DNA of 64,000 bases from Larimichthys crocea (GCF_000972845.2 NC_040032.1:12408002-12472001), one strand, 5' to 3'; counted from the stretch's first letter, positions 50,413-63,414 are shown. Numbers and translations: made by a program. Notes: generated from the letters alone by a model not told the origin.

Positions 50413-53400
50413 TTACTTTAATCAGAAGTGTAAAATGACAAGTTGTAGTTTCACAGGGTTTAGGCATCTCCAGGCTGTAGGAGAATCTTCTCATCCAACT
50501 ATCAGCAAGAAAGAAAACAAGTGTGTTCCCCGTCACGTAGAGCAGTTTATTTAATACTCCTGTTCTTTTATTTGTTGAAGGTTAGGCAACAGTGAAGAAA
50601 CAATGACTCAGTAGACTTCTCATGACCAACTTGCCTCCGTAACGCCCAAGAACCGCAGTACCTGGCGAATCTCTGGAAGCATGACACGAGACACGACTTG
50701 CAACCATTTCAATGTATAATGCACAAGTGTTAAAGTGAATCCAAACTTCTACAACATCTAAACTCAACCCAGAACTACCAAATGAAGAAAACCTGGAACA
50801 ACACCACTGACCATTGGGAGAACATTACTTTTTTAATTTAACTTTAATTTCAGACATGTTTTATATCAATTATATTGCGGTCATTTTAGGAAATGGAGGC
50901 ACATATACTGACGTTTTCCACTTGCAATCTAATTAATAGGTCCTAAGTATGTTGGCACAGGCACACAAATAAAAATGAATATAAAAATGGTCAAAATGGC
51001 ATCTGAATTTTAAAAAACAGCCTTATGGTTTTGGAAGGTCACCAAGCTCTGGATTATATTTTTCGTGACTTTCATGGAAGTCAGCCCGGAGAGAAAACCG
51101 AACATGTTTAGATGATGAAAAACAAGGAAACGGCTCCGGGGGACAATGAACGGTTCCTGTGACTCCAGTAAAGCTGATGTTAAATGAAAGTTGGATGTTT
51201 TATTAATACCAAATACAGGAGGGGCCATCAAATACATTAGAGACCACATGTGTTGATGAGGGTTTTATTTGTTTAGTTGTATTGCTCATCTGCAGTGAAA
51301 CGTTTTAACCTTGACCAAACAAACCTCGAAACTTTCAAACTGAATCCGTTGAATGAATCAGTGGCTTTTTAAGCAGAGAAGCCACAGAAACAATCACGAT
51401 GTGGTAACTCTGTTGCGAACACATTAACATTATAAAGAGTTCTCTTCTAGGACTACAAGAACTTAAACGAAGACAGAACCTGGATGACGTGACATTGTGA
51501 TCGCTCATGTGTTATACGTACTGGAGTGCGTTTGAACAGTTATGCAATTAGAGGAAAGAAGTCAAACAATAAACAGATAAACAGATATCTGCATCTGTTT
51601 ATTGAGATTTAACAGGCAGGGAACCAGAATTTTGGCATTTGAGCGATCTTTGGTTGCAACACTCTGCGTGGAGAGCAAAAGAGGCAGAACACATTGACCG
51701 ATATGCAATCTTGGAACCCATCGGCCATCATCTGACTGCAATTTAGCTTTTCATTAGTTTTTTTTTTTTAAAGTCATCTGCCTTCATACACAGACATCTG
51801 TTTATGGAGATTAGCAGAAATGTGTCTTTTCTCGCAAACAATAATCGGACCACAGAGGACGTAAGAGAGTCCAGATATCTGTCCAGAAACGCTGACCGTT
51901 GGTCCTCGAGGCTAAATCGTCATGGTGGGTCCTGAGTTTGGAAAACACACCGCCCTGTCTTTCTACTGAAGGCAATAAACAACTATTTTCAAAGTATAAA
52001 GGCACTGAATGACACATATATTACTGCAAAACTAAAGATGCGACTCAAATGAGCTGAATGATTTGTAATTACACCCTTTTATTCAAACTGCAAAACTGAA
52101 ACTTAGTCCAAAACAATATATATTTTTGTTTTATATGAACGCAGACGTCACTTTCTGCAGCGACTGGCAGCGCCGTGTCTCTGGAAGCACAGCCGGTCAG
52201 GAATGCTTCATTTCATTTGCCTGTCTGACCACAACAGATACACCTTATTTTCCTGATCGCTTCAGCTCGATTGAAGCAACAAAGATAGAAGCTATTAGCT
52301 GATAAACATTTACATTTGTTGCTTTGATTATTTAGCCAATTTAGCCAAAGTCCAAATCCATCTGTTTATTTGAATTGATTCCCTCAGACTGCAGCTTGTG
52401 TTGTTTTGCAAGTAGAAAGGGTCCTGTTTCATTTTAACATGCCCTGTAAGTAATATGTAGCACATGTTAGTAAGTGACCACTTATGGGGCAGGACAGGAA
52501 GCAGAGCATTTGGACAGAGCTTGTCGTCAAAATCACGGAATTATGAAAAGTTTTGATCAAAATCTCATTACTGACACATATGTCAGGTGCTCCGACGGGC
52601 ACAAAGACGTGCATTGTGATCATTCCAAGTTTTCCCACACCCGAAAATCTGGGAGCGTTCTGGTCGGGATGTGTTCCTAAAGTTGACAGATGTAAGCCGG
52701 ATCTCGGAAATCTCATCAGACTTATCAAAGCGATTGAACAACACTTTAGCTGACAGCGTTTTTTAAATAAAGTGGAGCCATAAAAGAAAAAATGTGCGAC
52801 GTGACGCAGAGTGATTTCTGTGTTGAATTAACTGATGTGAGTATTATTCCACTACACAGCCCCGAATAGACAAACGTGCAGTCATGAAACATGACATTCG
52901 CTTTTATTGTCTACAAATCCACCTTGTGATTTATCGTTATGAATTTAACTCAAGGGCAAGTGATTCATCTGGAACGCTGTGCGTAATGTGTAGCCTCCTC
53001 TCGTACGTATGTAAAATAAATAGACTGTGGCAAGTTAAGTGACGTTTTTATAGAATCCAAATTGGTTCCAAGGTTTTTATGTATTCATTAAAAGCGAAGC
53101 TAAATTTTTAGAGGGAGAAAACAAGCAGCCTGAATCCATCTCTAATATGACAAATGGGGAGAGAGTGAAACACAGACATGAATGTGGAGAGCCGGCTGAC
53201 GGGAGGCTGCGCACAGCAGGAGTCGACCAGTGGCATCAATTAGCGACATGTTTCTCTGAGTGTGGCTGCTGGAGAATGTTGTATGTTGGGAATTATGTTA
53301 TTCTCATGCCACTGGATGAACCAATCCCTCTCCCAAAACCAATATTTTTCTAATTTGTTTCGTTTTTTTGGCAAAACATCTGCGATATGACACAGAGAGT

Positions 53401-56400
53401 GGATCCAAAACGATTTTGGCAGCATAAATCGGTGCCGGAGGTTTCCTAAAGAGATGTAAAAAAAAAAAAAGTGTTATTTCAATGTTAATGATAGCATTGA
53501 ACTTGCGAAAGACAGAAGAAGTCTTGGGCTGTTGCCACGGGGGCACAGACTCCTCCACTGGCCAACATCCAGAACATCCACAGTTCAGAAGAGAAAACAA
53601 AAGCTGATTAATTCCCAAACCTCTGCATCAACTTTCACTAATCGTGTTTTTTTTTAGCCTCGGTGTTCCCAGATCACCGCGATGTTGAAGCCAAAACTAC
53701 AACCCAGTCTGTAAGAAACCAGCATCGTCCTTCAATAGTAACAGGTGTTATGCAAAAGCATTTCAAAGCAAACTTTAGTGCAAAAAAAAAAGATTGTTGA
53801 TTTTTATTTTAATGACAACAACATGTAAATTCTCCAACCGCAGTGGGAATGGATGTTTTCTCTTCTGGGTACCGCAGAGAATGAAACTGTCTGAGCTCAC
53901 GTGATTTTGGGATAAAAAACAGAAGGAGGCACAAAAAGTTCATTTCCTCACAGTGTCACAGCACAAATATTTAAGCAGTGTAGCTATGAGGTCATGAAAA
54001 ACAAAGCTCTTAATAAACATCTTAAATGTGTTTTCTCCTTTTAGCACTAAATGTCAAACGGGGTGTTAAGCGTTCAGCTCCGTTGATGAAGTTTCATCAT
54101 CAGAAGAAAGAAAAAAAACAAACTCTATGAGGAGTTTTAAGGCCAACGTGAAATGCCGGGAGCTCTCCCAGGATCGACGCTTGCCAAAGCTCTGCATGGA
54201 AACACAGAAAGGGGGAAGACCAGAGACGATTTGTCAGAAATTAACTTGACATGTTGATGAGTGGTTTCGCTGAAACTTTGACCGCCAGATACACAACCGA
54301 GCTCTCAGCTTTGAGAAGTGATGGGCGGTCACACGACGTTGTCCATGAGCGCGGATTTAATATTTGAGAGGTGAGAATGTGTGCGCAAGTGAGCGTGGAA
54401 AAGGAAAAGATTTCAGGAGGCTGCGTTCTGGACGAGTCAGTCACTGTTTCCAGGGACGAATCAGAGCGGTTTGTGCGGCCAGGAGAAGAAGCCAGGAGGG
54501 TTTAGTTATTCCTCAGACACGACCGTCCTACCTGCTTTTTCTTTTTTTAGAAAAGGATGCTTGGCCTCGAGCCCCTCCCTGTTAAATCTCACCTCTGCAT
54601 CTTGACACACACACACACACACACACACTTTTCATTCCTCACCGCGCTTTCACTTCCTCTCGCTGCTTTGTGTAACGGAGAGACAATGAACATCAGATGT
54701 GTGTAATTGCCACTGGGATCTGAAAAGGCCTGGATGCACCTGTGATGTACAAGATGAGACAATTACGCACATGACAAGGTAATTAGCGAAGGAGAACATC
54801 GAGTCAATTTTAACGACCTTGAAGATTTTCCTCATTAAGCGCTGGTCTCTCTGTCATTATCGGTGTGCCAGTGGCCATGTGTGTCCCATTATCAGATGAC
54901 TGTGAGTTTGCACAGCTAAGATGTGGCTTTGGTTTTGGTTTGAGTCCAGAATCTTCTTTCCCATGCTGGACACTTTTGAATTTAACAACACACTCGGGGA
55001 TAGGAGGAACTTGAAATGAGAATACAAAGAGAGTTTAGTTACTCAACAACTTAGTTAGGTACAGTAGCGAGATAAGAGTTCGCAAAAAGATGCAGTACGT
55101 GTCGTTTTTTAACGTTTTCATGAAGGAATTTTTAATGGAAGATTGATCAGGTTTCATAACGATGCTCATTGCACACAACAGTACACTCTTTACATGTACA
55201 CCAATACATCTTCATTTCTTTCTTTTCAACACAACATATGTTACTGATAAGTGTTTTTGCGCAACATGTGTTATTAATAATAGACCTTCTATTGAGAAGT
55301 AACACAAACGTGCACTGTCCTGAGGAGGACACACAGATGTGGCAAAACTGACCTGCGTTTGACGTGTTTTGTAATGGTCGCTACGGGAATACAGCTGAGT
55401 AAGTGTCTGACCTGCAAGAGCGAATCTTTATTAATGCTGAACGACGGCCAAATACTAACAAACCAGACCGTTAAAAATCGCCTATTTGCTCCAACTTCTT
55501 TGGCTAGTGACGTAACTAAAATGATGTCTCTATATGTGACTCCTTGACATGTTTGTGGTTTTGTTTAGACTCCAAACAAATCTGATTTGTTCCACAAAAA
55601 GACTGCACTGTTTCTTTATTCCCATGAGCTTTCTCAGAAGTGGTCGCTTGTCTTGCTGGGGTCCTCACAAAAAACCTTTAAAAATCACACAATATAAGAC
55701 ATGAAGCAGAAAATGGAAGACGACTACACATGAAACAATAAGTAACGCTAAGGTAATAATATCATAAAAAACGAAGAGAGGTTTCACCTTTCTTTTTAAG
55801 TGACTGGAAATCTGTTTTCGATCTGCCTGAGTTTGCGTTTATTATTTGCAAGATCGGTTGGATTTATGTGTCTGGACATGACCGGCATCTCTGCGTGGGT
55901 TGCTGTGGTAATGACGTATGCGCCAGGCTATGCGGATGACGTGGCTTTCCATCGTCGAAGCTGTTTTACTGGTAAAGGAACCCCCCCCCCCCTAAAGTTC
56001 CAGCAGACAATGTATCTCAGTGTCTCTCCTCCGCGGATTGTTGTTCTCCATGTTCATATCGCAAAGTTCTGCTGAGTCACACTGATCTGATCCACTTCCG
56101 TCATACGCCGCTCGAGTAACTCAAAAGACCGATATGACTGTCCAAAGCGTCCAGACTGAGACACTCAGACTCCGATTTGAATCGCGTTTCAAACCATATC
56201 CAAATGTGGGTTGCAAATTTGCAAAAATCATATTTCATGTGGTCTTTTTGCTGTCCAGATTTTCCAAAAAATCAATCTGAATAAAAAAACAGATCAGGGC
56301 TGACAGTCTGAACAACTGCGAAGCAGTATCACCAAAAAAAGCCATGCTCCTTTTCTGTTGAAGCTGAATCATCGTAGATGCCCGAGGAGGAAACATCCAG

Positions 56401-57147
56401 AGAGTCGAGCGAGCTCTGTGAGGCTGACACGGCGGAGCTTCCAGCTAAATGTTGCGAACATGCTCACAATGACGAGGTTGTGTTTCGTGTTTGGTCGTGA
56501 AACAAAGTATTGGACGGATTAAAAATTTGCAATCCATCCAAAGGTTTTGGATAATTTTAATCAGCGTAACGAATGTCAACCTCATGGTGGCACGAATGGA
56601 AACATGAGGGGGATCACCGAAGTCAGCGGGATTCATCCTCTGGGGATTATGAACCAAACTTCATGTACAATTGTTCAGAATAAATCAGGATTCAGCCTTC
56701 AGATCAAGTCGTTAAACAACCTTCAGGGGTATTTTCTTTGTGAGAAATGAATGCCATACCTCTGGGATCTAAATGCTAAATCACAAGAGGCACAAACTAG
56801 GACCAAAGCTACCAGCAGAGCTAAAATGTAAAGATTAGAGAAATTTTTAATGATTTCTTGTCTTCTTAACCCTTTAGATTAATCTGTGAATCTTAAAATA
56901 TCCTAAATATATCATATACTTTCACTATCGTCACTATATAATATCACTCAAATCCAAACGCAGCATAAACCCGGACTGTTTTTAAACAATGGAGAAAAAA
57001 GATAAATCATAAACAGACATTGAATAAGCACTACTTCATGTTTAGAGGCATGATGAATTTAGCGTTTTCAAGTAAACAAGAGGAATAACATTCATCAAAA
57101 AGTGATAAATGTAGTTTAAATATCATCACTCATACTAATATTGTTGT
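50413..57147. other. gene-free intergenic DNA
   Basis: No credible exon is seen. There is a (CA)n run at 54605-54628 and a 12-base C tract at 55981-55992. Confidence 0.55.
54605..54628. repeat. (CA)n microsatellite
   Basis: About twelve CA units. Confidence 0.92.
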
Positions 57148-57450
57148 CACACCGATCAGCCATAACATAAAGACTGCCTGTCCACCTTCTTTCTGCTCAC
57201 CTGCCCATTGTTGGCGGTGTCTGGCAGTGGACATGTGACGCACTGTGTGTCCTGACACCTTTCTATCAGAACCAGCATCAACTTTTTCAGCAATTTGAGC
57301 CGGAGTAGCTTGACTGTTTGGATCTGTTGGACCACATGTGCCAGCCTTCCACTCCACAGATGCATCAATGAGCCTTGACCCCACATGACCCTGTTGCTAC
57401 TCCATCACAATTTGGCTCTTGTCAAAGTAGCTCGAGTCTTTACACTTCAC
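57148..57450 (-). mobile_element. internally deleted Tc1/mariner-like element
   Basis: The left edge CACACCGATCAGCCATAACA is the terminal inverted repeat of a fish Tc1/mariner family I recognise; in the family it is followed by TTATGACC, here by TAAAGACTG. The body (CCTTTCTATCAGAACCAGCA, CAGCAATTTGAGC, GCATCAATGAGCCTTG, CCATCACAATTTGGC) is the reverse strand of the transposase N-terminal coding region. The element should be well over 1 kb, so most of the transposase gene, including the catalytic region, is gone. I do not see the right terminal repeat. Confidence 0.85.
57190..57430 (-). pseudogene. Tc1-like transposase fragment (N-terminal DNA-binding part)
   Basis: On the - strand, pieces in order read FDKSQIVME, then after a deletion and frame change RLIDASVEWKAG, then TPAQIAEKVDAGSDRKVSGH, then after another deletion RQQWAGEQ. 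These match the helix-turn-helix region of Tc1-like transposases (AQIAEKVNAGSDRKVS-type). The DDE catalytic part that would follow is absent. The fragment has at least two internal deletions and stop codons and cannot make an active enzyme. Confidence 0.8.
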
Positions 57451-58819
57451 ATATATATTTATATACTCATGTATGAAACCAAACTCCTTGTATGTGTACA
57501 CCTGGCCAATAAAAGTGAGTAAGAATGAAGAGTAATGCTTTTCACGTCGCATATGGACAGATTGTGTGGACAGTATCAACGTGGGACTTGGTCAGAAGAG
57601 CAAAAATCATGCTGAAACAATCTTTGCTCAAACAAAGAGCAGACACAAGTGGCGTCTCCTTTTAAGCTTTTAAGTCTTCTCGTCAGATGCTATGCAGCGG
57701 TATGCCCTCCTCGGTCAACAGGACACTGTTGTTGTTAGCGAGGACTGATGCCCATCCAGTGTTTAGTCACGAGATCAGGACCGTGAATCAATCCATGGCT
57801 CTACCTCAAAGGCACACGGAGGGGAAAAGGGGGAATCATTCCCAGAAATAAGAGAGGAGAGCATATGATGTTATCCAAGAAAGAACATCTACTTCAAAAC
57901 ATGTACACCACAAACAGCACAATGGCTACTGTACAAAAGCAAAATGATCATCCGGCAAAAACCTAATCTTTCCCTCGGCGCTGTGATATGCCTTTTCTTA
58001 TTGTTTCCCATTGTTAGCTTTAGGGGGATGTTGTTAAAACCCATTGTGTGTGTGGGGAGTATTCTGTATGTCAGGTGTCAATTACGTCATTCAAACTTTC
58101 TAAAGGTAATTATAGAAAGCCACAATGTCTTCGAGCACGAATTTACCACGAAATGCTTATATGAGCACGATGACATCAGTCCTCAGCAACCGGCTTTAAT
58201 TTCACAAGGTCCATAATGAAACCGTCACGGTCATTGTGATATATCTTTTTTTTTTACCCAGCATTCTGCACTCACAGCACTCCAATCCTAATATTGATAT
58301 TTCTGCAATGAAATCAGCTGGACACTGAATTTCATTAGCCTCTGCAACTGGAGCATGTGAGGAGAATAAGTCAGCCCCTATAAAAAGTCTTGAGTTCGCA
58401 GAGCGGCTGGGAAACGTTCGGGCTCGCGTTTTTAAGACGAGGAGTGATAGCGAGGAGCAACGTTTTACTGGAGAGGTGACTGGGACTCGATCCAAGAAGA
58501 TGAGATGGCTTAAACAGCCGAGCCGGGTCACGGCACAATGCTGACCAGCCGAGTCCGGGACCAGGACGGGTCGAGGTGAGCGCATCCACCAGGGCCTGGT
58601 TGAGCTCTCAGACAGGACACCAGAGCTGCTTGCGTCTCCCTCTGCACTTATAACGCAGTCCCCCACTGCTTGTATTATGACTATAATCCAGCTATAAAGA
58701 GTTACAGTCGCTGTATGAGGTCTCAACTCGCTAATGAATGAGAAAGTACTTTGTGTCTTTGTGTTGCCTTTAAACCACAAAAACGGAACGCCGGCCAAGG
58801 CTAATACCCGACTCCTGAC
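57451..58819. other. gene-free intergenic DNA
   Basis: Holds part of a long - strand open frame (58885-58202) with no family resemblance. The segment around 58.27-58.36 kb may be regulatory. No RNA gene is recognised. Confidence 0.5.
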
Positions 58820-59125
58820 ATCCAGTGTGCAAGATTTAGTGGGCTCGATTAGGAGAATATGGCAGGAACAGAATATAATATTCATAACTATGTTTTTGTT
58901 AGCGTATAATCACCCGAAAATCTGAATCGTTATGTTTTTATTACCTTAAAATGAGCTGTGTAGATCTACAAACGCCAGAGAGTCGAACCACAGTAGCCCA
59001 GAAAGAACAATTTAAACACTGGCTGTTGTTGTGTGCTTCAAAGGCCACCGTAGTTCCTCCACCGTAGAGAGTGAGGCGAGGGGGGTTGCAACCACACTAC
59101 TAGATGTCGCTAAATCCTGCAAACT
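58820..59125. mobile_element. second, decayed copy of the short TIR element
   Basis: It starts TCCAGTGTGCAAGATTTAGT and continues GGAACAGAATATAATATTCA, GTATAATCACCCGAAAATCT, CCACAGTAGCCCAGAAAGAA and ACACTGGCT. It ends near ACTAGATGTCGCTAAATCCT. The end words match those of the element at 50151-50408 in the same orientation. The middle is longer than in the first copy, and the terminal repeats have lost several bases. Insertion is old. Confidence 0.72.
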
Positions 59126-62100
59126 ATGTGCCACATTCATGTTAGAGGAGAGTTTAGAGGACATAAAGTCAGTGAATATCCTGAGCTGCAGCCAGGAGAT
59201 GGTTAATGGTAATCTGTCTACCACAACTGATTCTACATTGAATCCATTCAAAACCTGAACCAGCAACCTCACAGTAACATCAAGACTCAAAGAAAATCAC
59301 CGTGCCCGGGCCAAGAAATAATCCATAACCTCGCAGTAAAACCACAAACTTGTCGAATTCAGTTTTTGCACGGATTGGATAAATAAAGTTTTAGAGAGCT
59401 TTAGAGGTGCTGACAGGTCCTCCCCCCGAACTTTGGACCGGGCCACACTAACTGTTCCCCTGTCTCCAGCCTTTATGCTAAGCTACACTCTCAACGGTTC
59501 GTGTAATAGAAACACAAGTGGAAAATTGAGTTACCCGAGTGTCACTCATGCAGCTATACCTATTTAAAGTTTGCCAAAGTTAGAGAACATTAGTCCACAT
59601 TAGGTACTTTTTCATACCGGTGAGGCTGTATGCTGCTATCCTGTGTATTGCACTGAGCAAGGATCGTTTGTATAATGTGAGGAGTTATTTTTTTTTTCTT
59701 TACTGGCTTCAACACCCACACATGACTCTCAGCAAGAAAGCAAACAGGAATATTCCCCCAAAATATCTTCTCGTGTTGCATCCAGGTCAAACAAACCAAA
59801 GTGGAGTTTCAATTAAAACCAACTTAAAAATATTATAAACAGCTTCTCCCCCTGCTCTGGTGTTACTCCCAGGAGAAGCATTACAGTCATTAATCACACA
59901 TTGTACTTTAATACCGACATCAAATACTCTTGACTTTGTCTCGCATTTGTTCGCAGGTTTCCAAAAATAAACGCGCAGTACACGCCGTTATGCCTGACAT
60001 GTAGCGAGGATTACTTTGCATGAGTGACACCCGCGGTAATAATGACAAGGGATCTACTGTATGACGAAGACCAGGTAATGACAAGGGTATAGAGTGTCAC
60101 TGAGAGCTAAGAATGACAAGACTACGGTGAATGACTTTGACCTGGGACTTAAAGTGTGTCAGACGATATGGCTGCTGTATAAATGAGGTGCTGATGGACT
60201 GCAGCGATTCTCCTCCCCGTGCACGCTGTTAATCCTACTTATGATGTTTGCAGAGATGGATTCCGCTCTTATCTCAGCAGGATTAGATGGATTGGACAAT
60301 TTGGCCCGCTGACTATTTAAATCAATAATCAGAGGTAATGAGGACACTGCTAGGAGGGTAAAGACAAGAGAGAAAGTGTTCATTCATTACTGTCACACAC
60401 ATACTCGTACACACACATACCCAGAGGACCGGGCTTCGACAGCCGGCAGTGCTGCACTGGCCGGTGTGTATTTTGTGAGGTGCCTGTGATGATGAACAGT
60501 ACAGCAGACTATACATCGCAGCGGTGCTGAACTCTTTAAACTGAGCACTTCAGCTCAAAAATATGAAGATGGCTTTGCGAGTACGGAAATAAGGCCTGCT
60601 TACTCTCACTCTCGATGCCGAGGTTCTTGTTCTCGTAAACTTTAAACTACAATAATAACCTGCCAAATATCAAAGTTTCAAGCCGTGCACCTGTGCACAA
60701 GGCACACGCACTCACTTGTAAAGCAGGTCCATGATGGCACAAATGTCCCGTCTTCTGGCTGGTTAGAAAATTGATAAATTCCCCAGAAGGCCCGAGCACT
60801 GAGGCCTTGGGACACCTGTAGAGGCTTAACAGTGAGAGGAGACGGTTTGCAGAGTGACACCAGGAGCTTATAGGATCGAGGAGCAGGAAACTGCTTCATG
60901 TGAGTCTAAAGCTATCATCTGCATTATTGAAATTCCTAATGAGAAAGAGTGAAAAAATCCAACAGGTGATGCTAAAAGAGAAAGTTTTATAGGCAGTGAG
61001 TAACGGGCTGGTATTTATTGATAGTATCCACGATAATCTGCCTGAAACAACCACAGAGAGATGTGAATTACAAGCCCGCAGGATGCCTAAAATGCTTTCT
61101 GTTACTGTTTTCCGCTGCTTAATGTGAACAAATTGATATATTACCTGGAGTCCTGACAACAAGGTGACACGGTAATACCACCAGAAAGGTTGGATTTTAC
61201 TCAGTTAAGTGTATAATGAAGTAAAGGAATGCAGAAGGGCTTATTTCATTACTTCAAGTGCTGTGAAGGCGCTGTAAGGTTAGTCACATGTATGAGCACA
61301 TGCGTACATGTATGTCAGGAGTGTGGTGCTCAGTGTCGGGGCGAATAAAGAGGAAGATCTTTAAGTGGTTAAAGTCGCCGTAATTAGTTCAAAACGGAAT
61401 TAAATCAGATTCTCTGCGAGTATTCGTCGAGTCAAAAAACACCACAGATGTTGCCGAGCATATAAATTCACAAAGAGGAGTAAAACAAGGCTTAATATGT
61501 TATGTACCGAGCTTTTTAAGTCAGAACGGTATTTCATTTTTATTCCCTCTGTAATAAGAAGCAGGGATGCAAGGTGCAGCGTGTCTCTAAAACCTAAATA
61601 AAAAAAAAAAGCCCAGTAAAGAACAAAAGGCTTTCGATCTGATTAAATTAAACTGAGCTGCGAGTAAAATATTTCAGATGGAAAACTTTCCAGACAGATG
61701 AAAAACATATAAAACCGTTAAAGATTAATACCTGCCAGATTAATGCGTTTCAGGCAGGTCAAAGATGGGATGCACCTGGAGTCCTACCCATGTCCCGAGA
61801 TGACTGATGAAATAGTGCCTAATAACCCATAAACACATCAGCTATGGTAAAGACGAACATATCTGCTGTTTATGCGCAATCACAAGTACATGAGTTGTAA
61901 CCATGCAGGTGTTCTCCTGAGTTTTATCTGTTTGGCTTTTTGTCAAGACCGAACTGTCCAGGAGACATTTTTCACTTGACATGGCAAGAAAAAGCAGTAA
62001 AAGGTGTAATTAATGATGCATTCATTAACATTAATAAAGGCTGCTTTCCATTCAGGTGTGAGCCCTTGTTTGGTGGTTACTGTGACACCCAAATGGAACA

Positions 62101-62512
62101 GAGCCATCTTTAATGTTAAGAGTTAAAACCAGAGAGAAGATAACTCTCCGACTGTGTTGATAATTTGTTAAAAAAGGGGTTAGACGGGTCCAGCGTCTCA
62201 TTTTTCTGCTTCTCTTTGTCCTGTAAGACATTAAACTGGACGTATATGGGCTACATTACTTTCAGATTTATCTAAAGCAACTTATTAAAAAAAGGGAAAC
62301 CTTATTGCACTCACCTAGAATTAAAGAGGCAGTCCGGTGTCCACACATGTCCAGTTGTTGGTCGTGCTTGGAGAGAAGAGCTGGGTCTTCAGGTTTTTTG
62401 AGGAACTGGTAGGATGTTCCATGAGAAAAGTTTGGATTGCCCTGCAGAGCCAGGTGGTTGTTCATTGGAGGAACGCAATGTATGTGTAATGGCATTTGAG
62501 TAGGGTAAGTAC
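59126..62512. other. gene-free intergenic DNA
   Basis: No credible exon. Segments at 60.18-60.36 and 61.69-61.80 kb are rich in homeodomain-type words (see findings). The rest shows nothing recognised. Confidence 0.5.
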
Positions 62513-62748
62513 TTCTTCTTTGAGAGGAGTTAAATCTGGAGCAACTGGACTTGGACTGAAGATCCATGAAGATGTTTCACCTCGACTTGGTTCATTAGTG
62601 CTCCTTGTTGTTCTGACTGGTTATCAATCCCTGGGTTTTCCCACCGGTCAGTCATAACTGAAGAAGTTCTCTTGGATGAGAGGTGAAACGTCTTCACGGA
62701 TCTTCAACTAAGTCCAGCTGCTCCAGAGTTAACCCTTCTAAAAGAAAG
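62513..62748. repeat. inverted repeat with arms of about 72 bp
   Basis: The left arm (about 62513-62585) reads GGAGCAACTGGACTTGG then TGAAGATCCATGAAGATGTT. The right arm (about 62677-62748), read on the - strand, gives GGAGCAGCTGGACTTAG then TGAAGATCCGTGAAGACGTT. The arms differ by point changes and 1-2-base indels and enclose about 90 bp. The word GATGAGAGGTGAAACGTCTT in the right arm is one I associate with dispersed repeats of teleosts. It may be a fold-back element or two fragments of one repeat in opposite orientation. Confidence 0.75.
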
Positions 62749-63309
62749 ATGACCTGATGATGACGGAGAACCTTCACAGAGACCGAGCAGTTGTTCAAGA
62801 TGATGGTCCAGGTGGATGAAGTCATCCAGCTGGGCCTCGTCTACCCAAACCCTGTCGTACCTTTGTGCCAATGCACTAAAGTAGGACAGTAAACATGGCA
62901 AACACTGTAACTTCTTAGTATCAGCATGTTAGAAACATCATGACATCATACATCATCATGTCACTGCCGCACAGCACAACCACGCAAATACAAACATAGG
63001 CAGAAAACTTAAAGGGGGCTACGTACATCCATGCCATTGGACTGCAAGTCTTTAATAACAAAAACAAAACCCTCCATACAAAAAGTATATGTACATGGTC
63101 GCTTGCTGCAGTTTATGGAAATGATCTAACATTGGTTCATCTTTAAGTTTTTAAATACGACGACACTTGTCAGCGACCACAGCGTTGGATCCGAAACACG
63201 AAGCGCGCCGCTTGGGTGGAGAGTCCATCTTTGTCACGGGCAGGCGATGCAAAGCAGCTGTCCTCGTCAGGACCCAGACACTGGTTATGATATCAGTCGA
63301 ACATGTGAC

Positions 63310-63342
63310 AATAATAATAATAATAATATTATTAATAATAAT
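63310..63342. repeat. (AAT)n microsatellite
   Basis: Seven AAT units followed by imperfect ATT/AAT units that make a small palindromic stretch. Confidence 0.85.
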
Positions 63343-63400
63343 GATGAGCGACAACCCATGTGAGAGGGGAAAATAAAACAATTGATATTGATTTCATTGA

Positions 63401-63414
63401 AAAAAAAAAAAAAA
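63401..63414. repeat. poly-A tract
   Basis: About fourteen to fifteen consecutive A. Confidence 0.9.

Noticed and set aside
57130..57386. Functional transposase gene
   Set aside because: Only fragments of the N-terminal region remain, in shifted frames with deletions. The catalytic region is missing.
58202..58885. 227-codon minus-strand protein gene
   Set aside because: It starts inside a decayed repeat and has no family resemblance, no visible splice context and no compositional support. Kept only as a low-interest finding.
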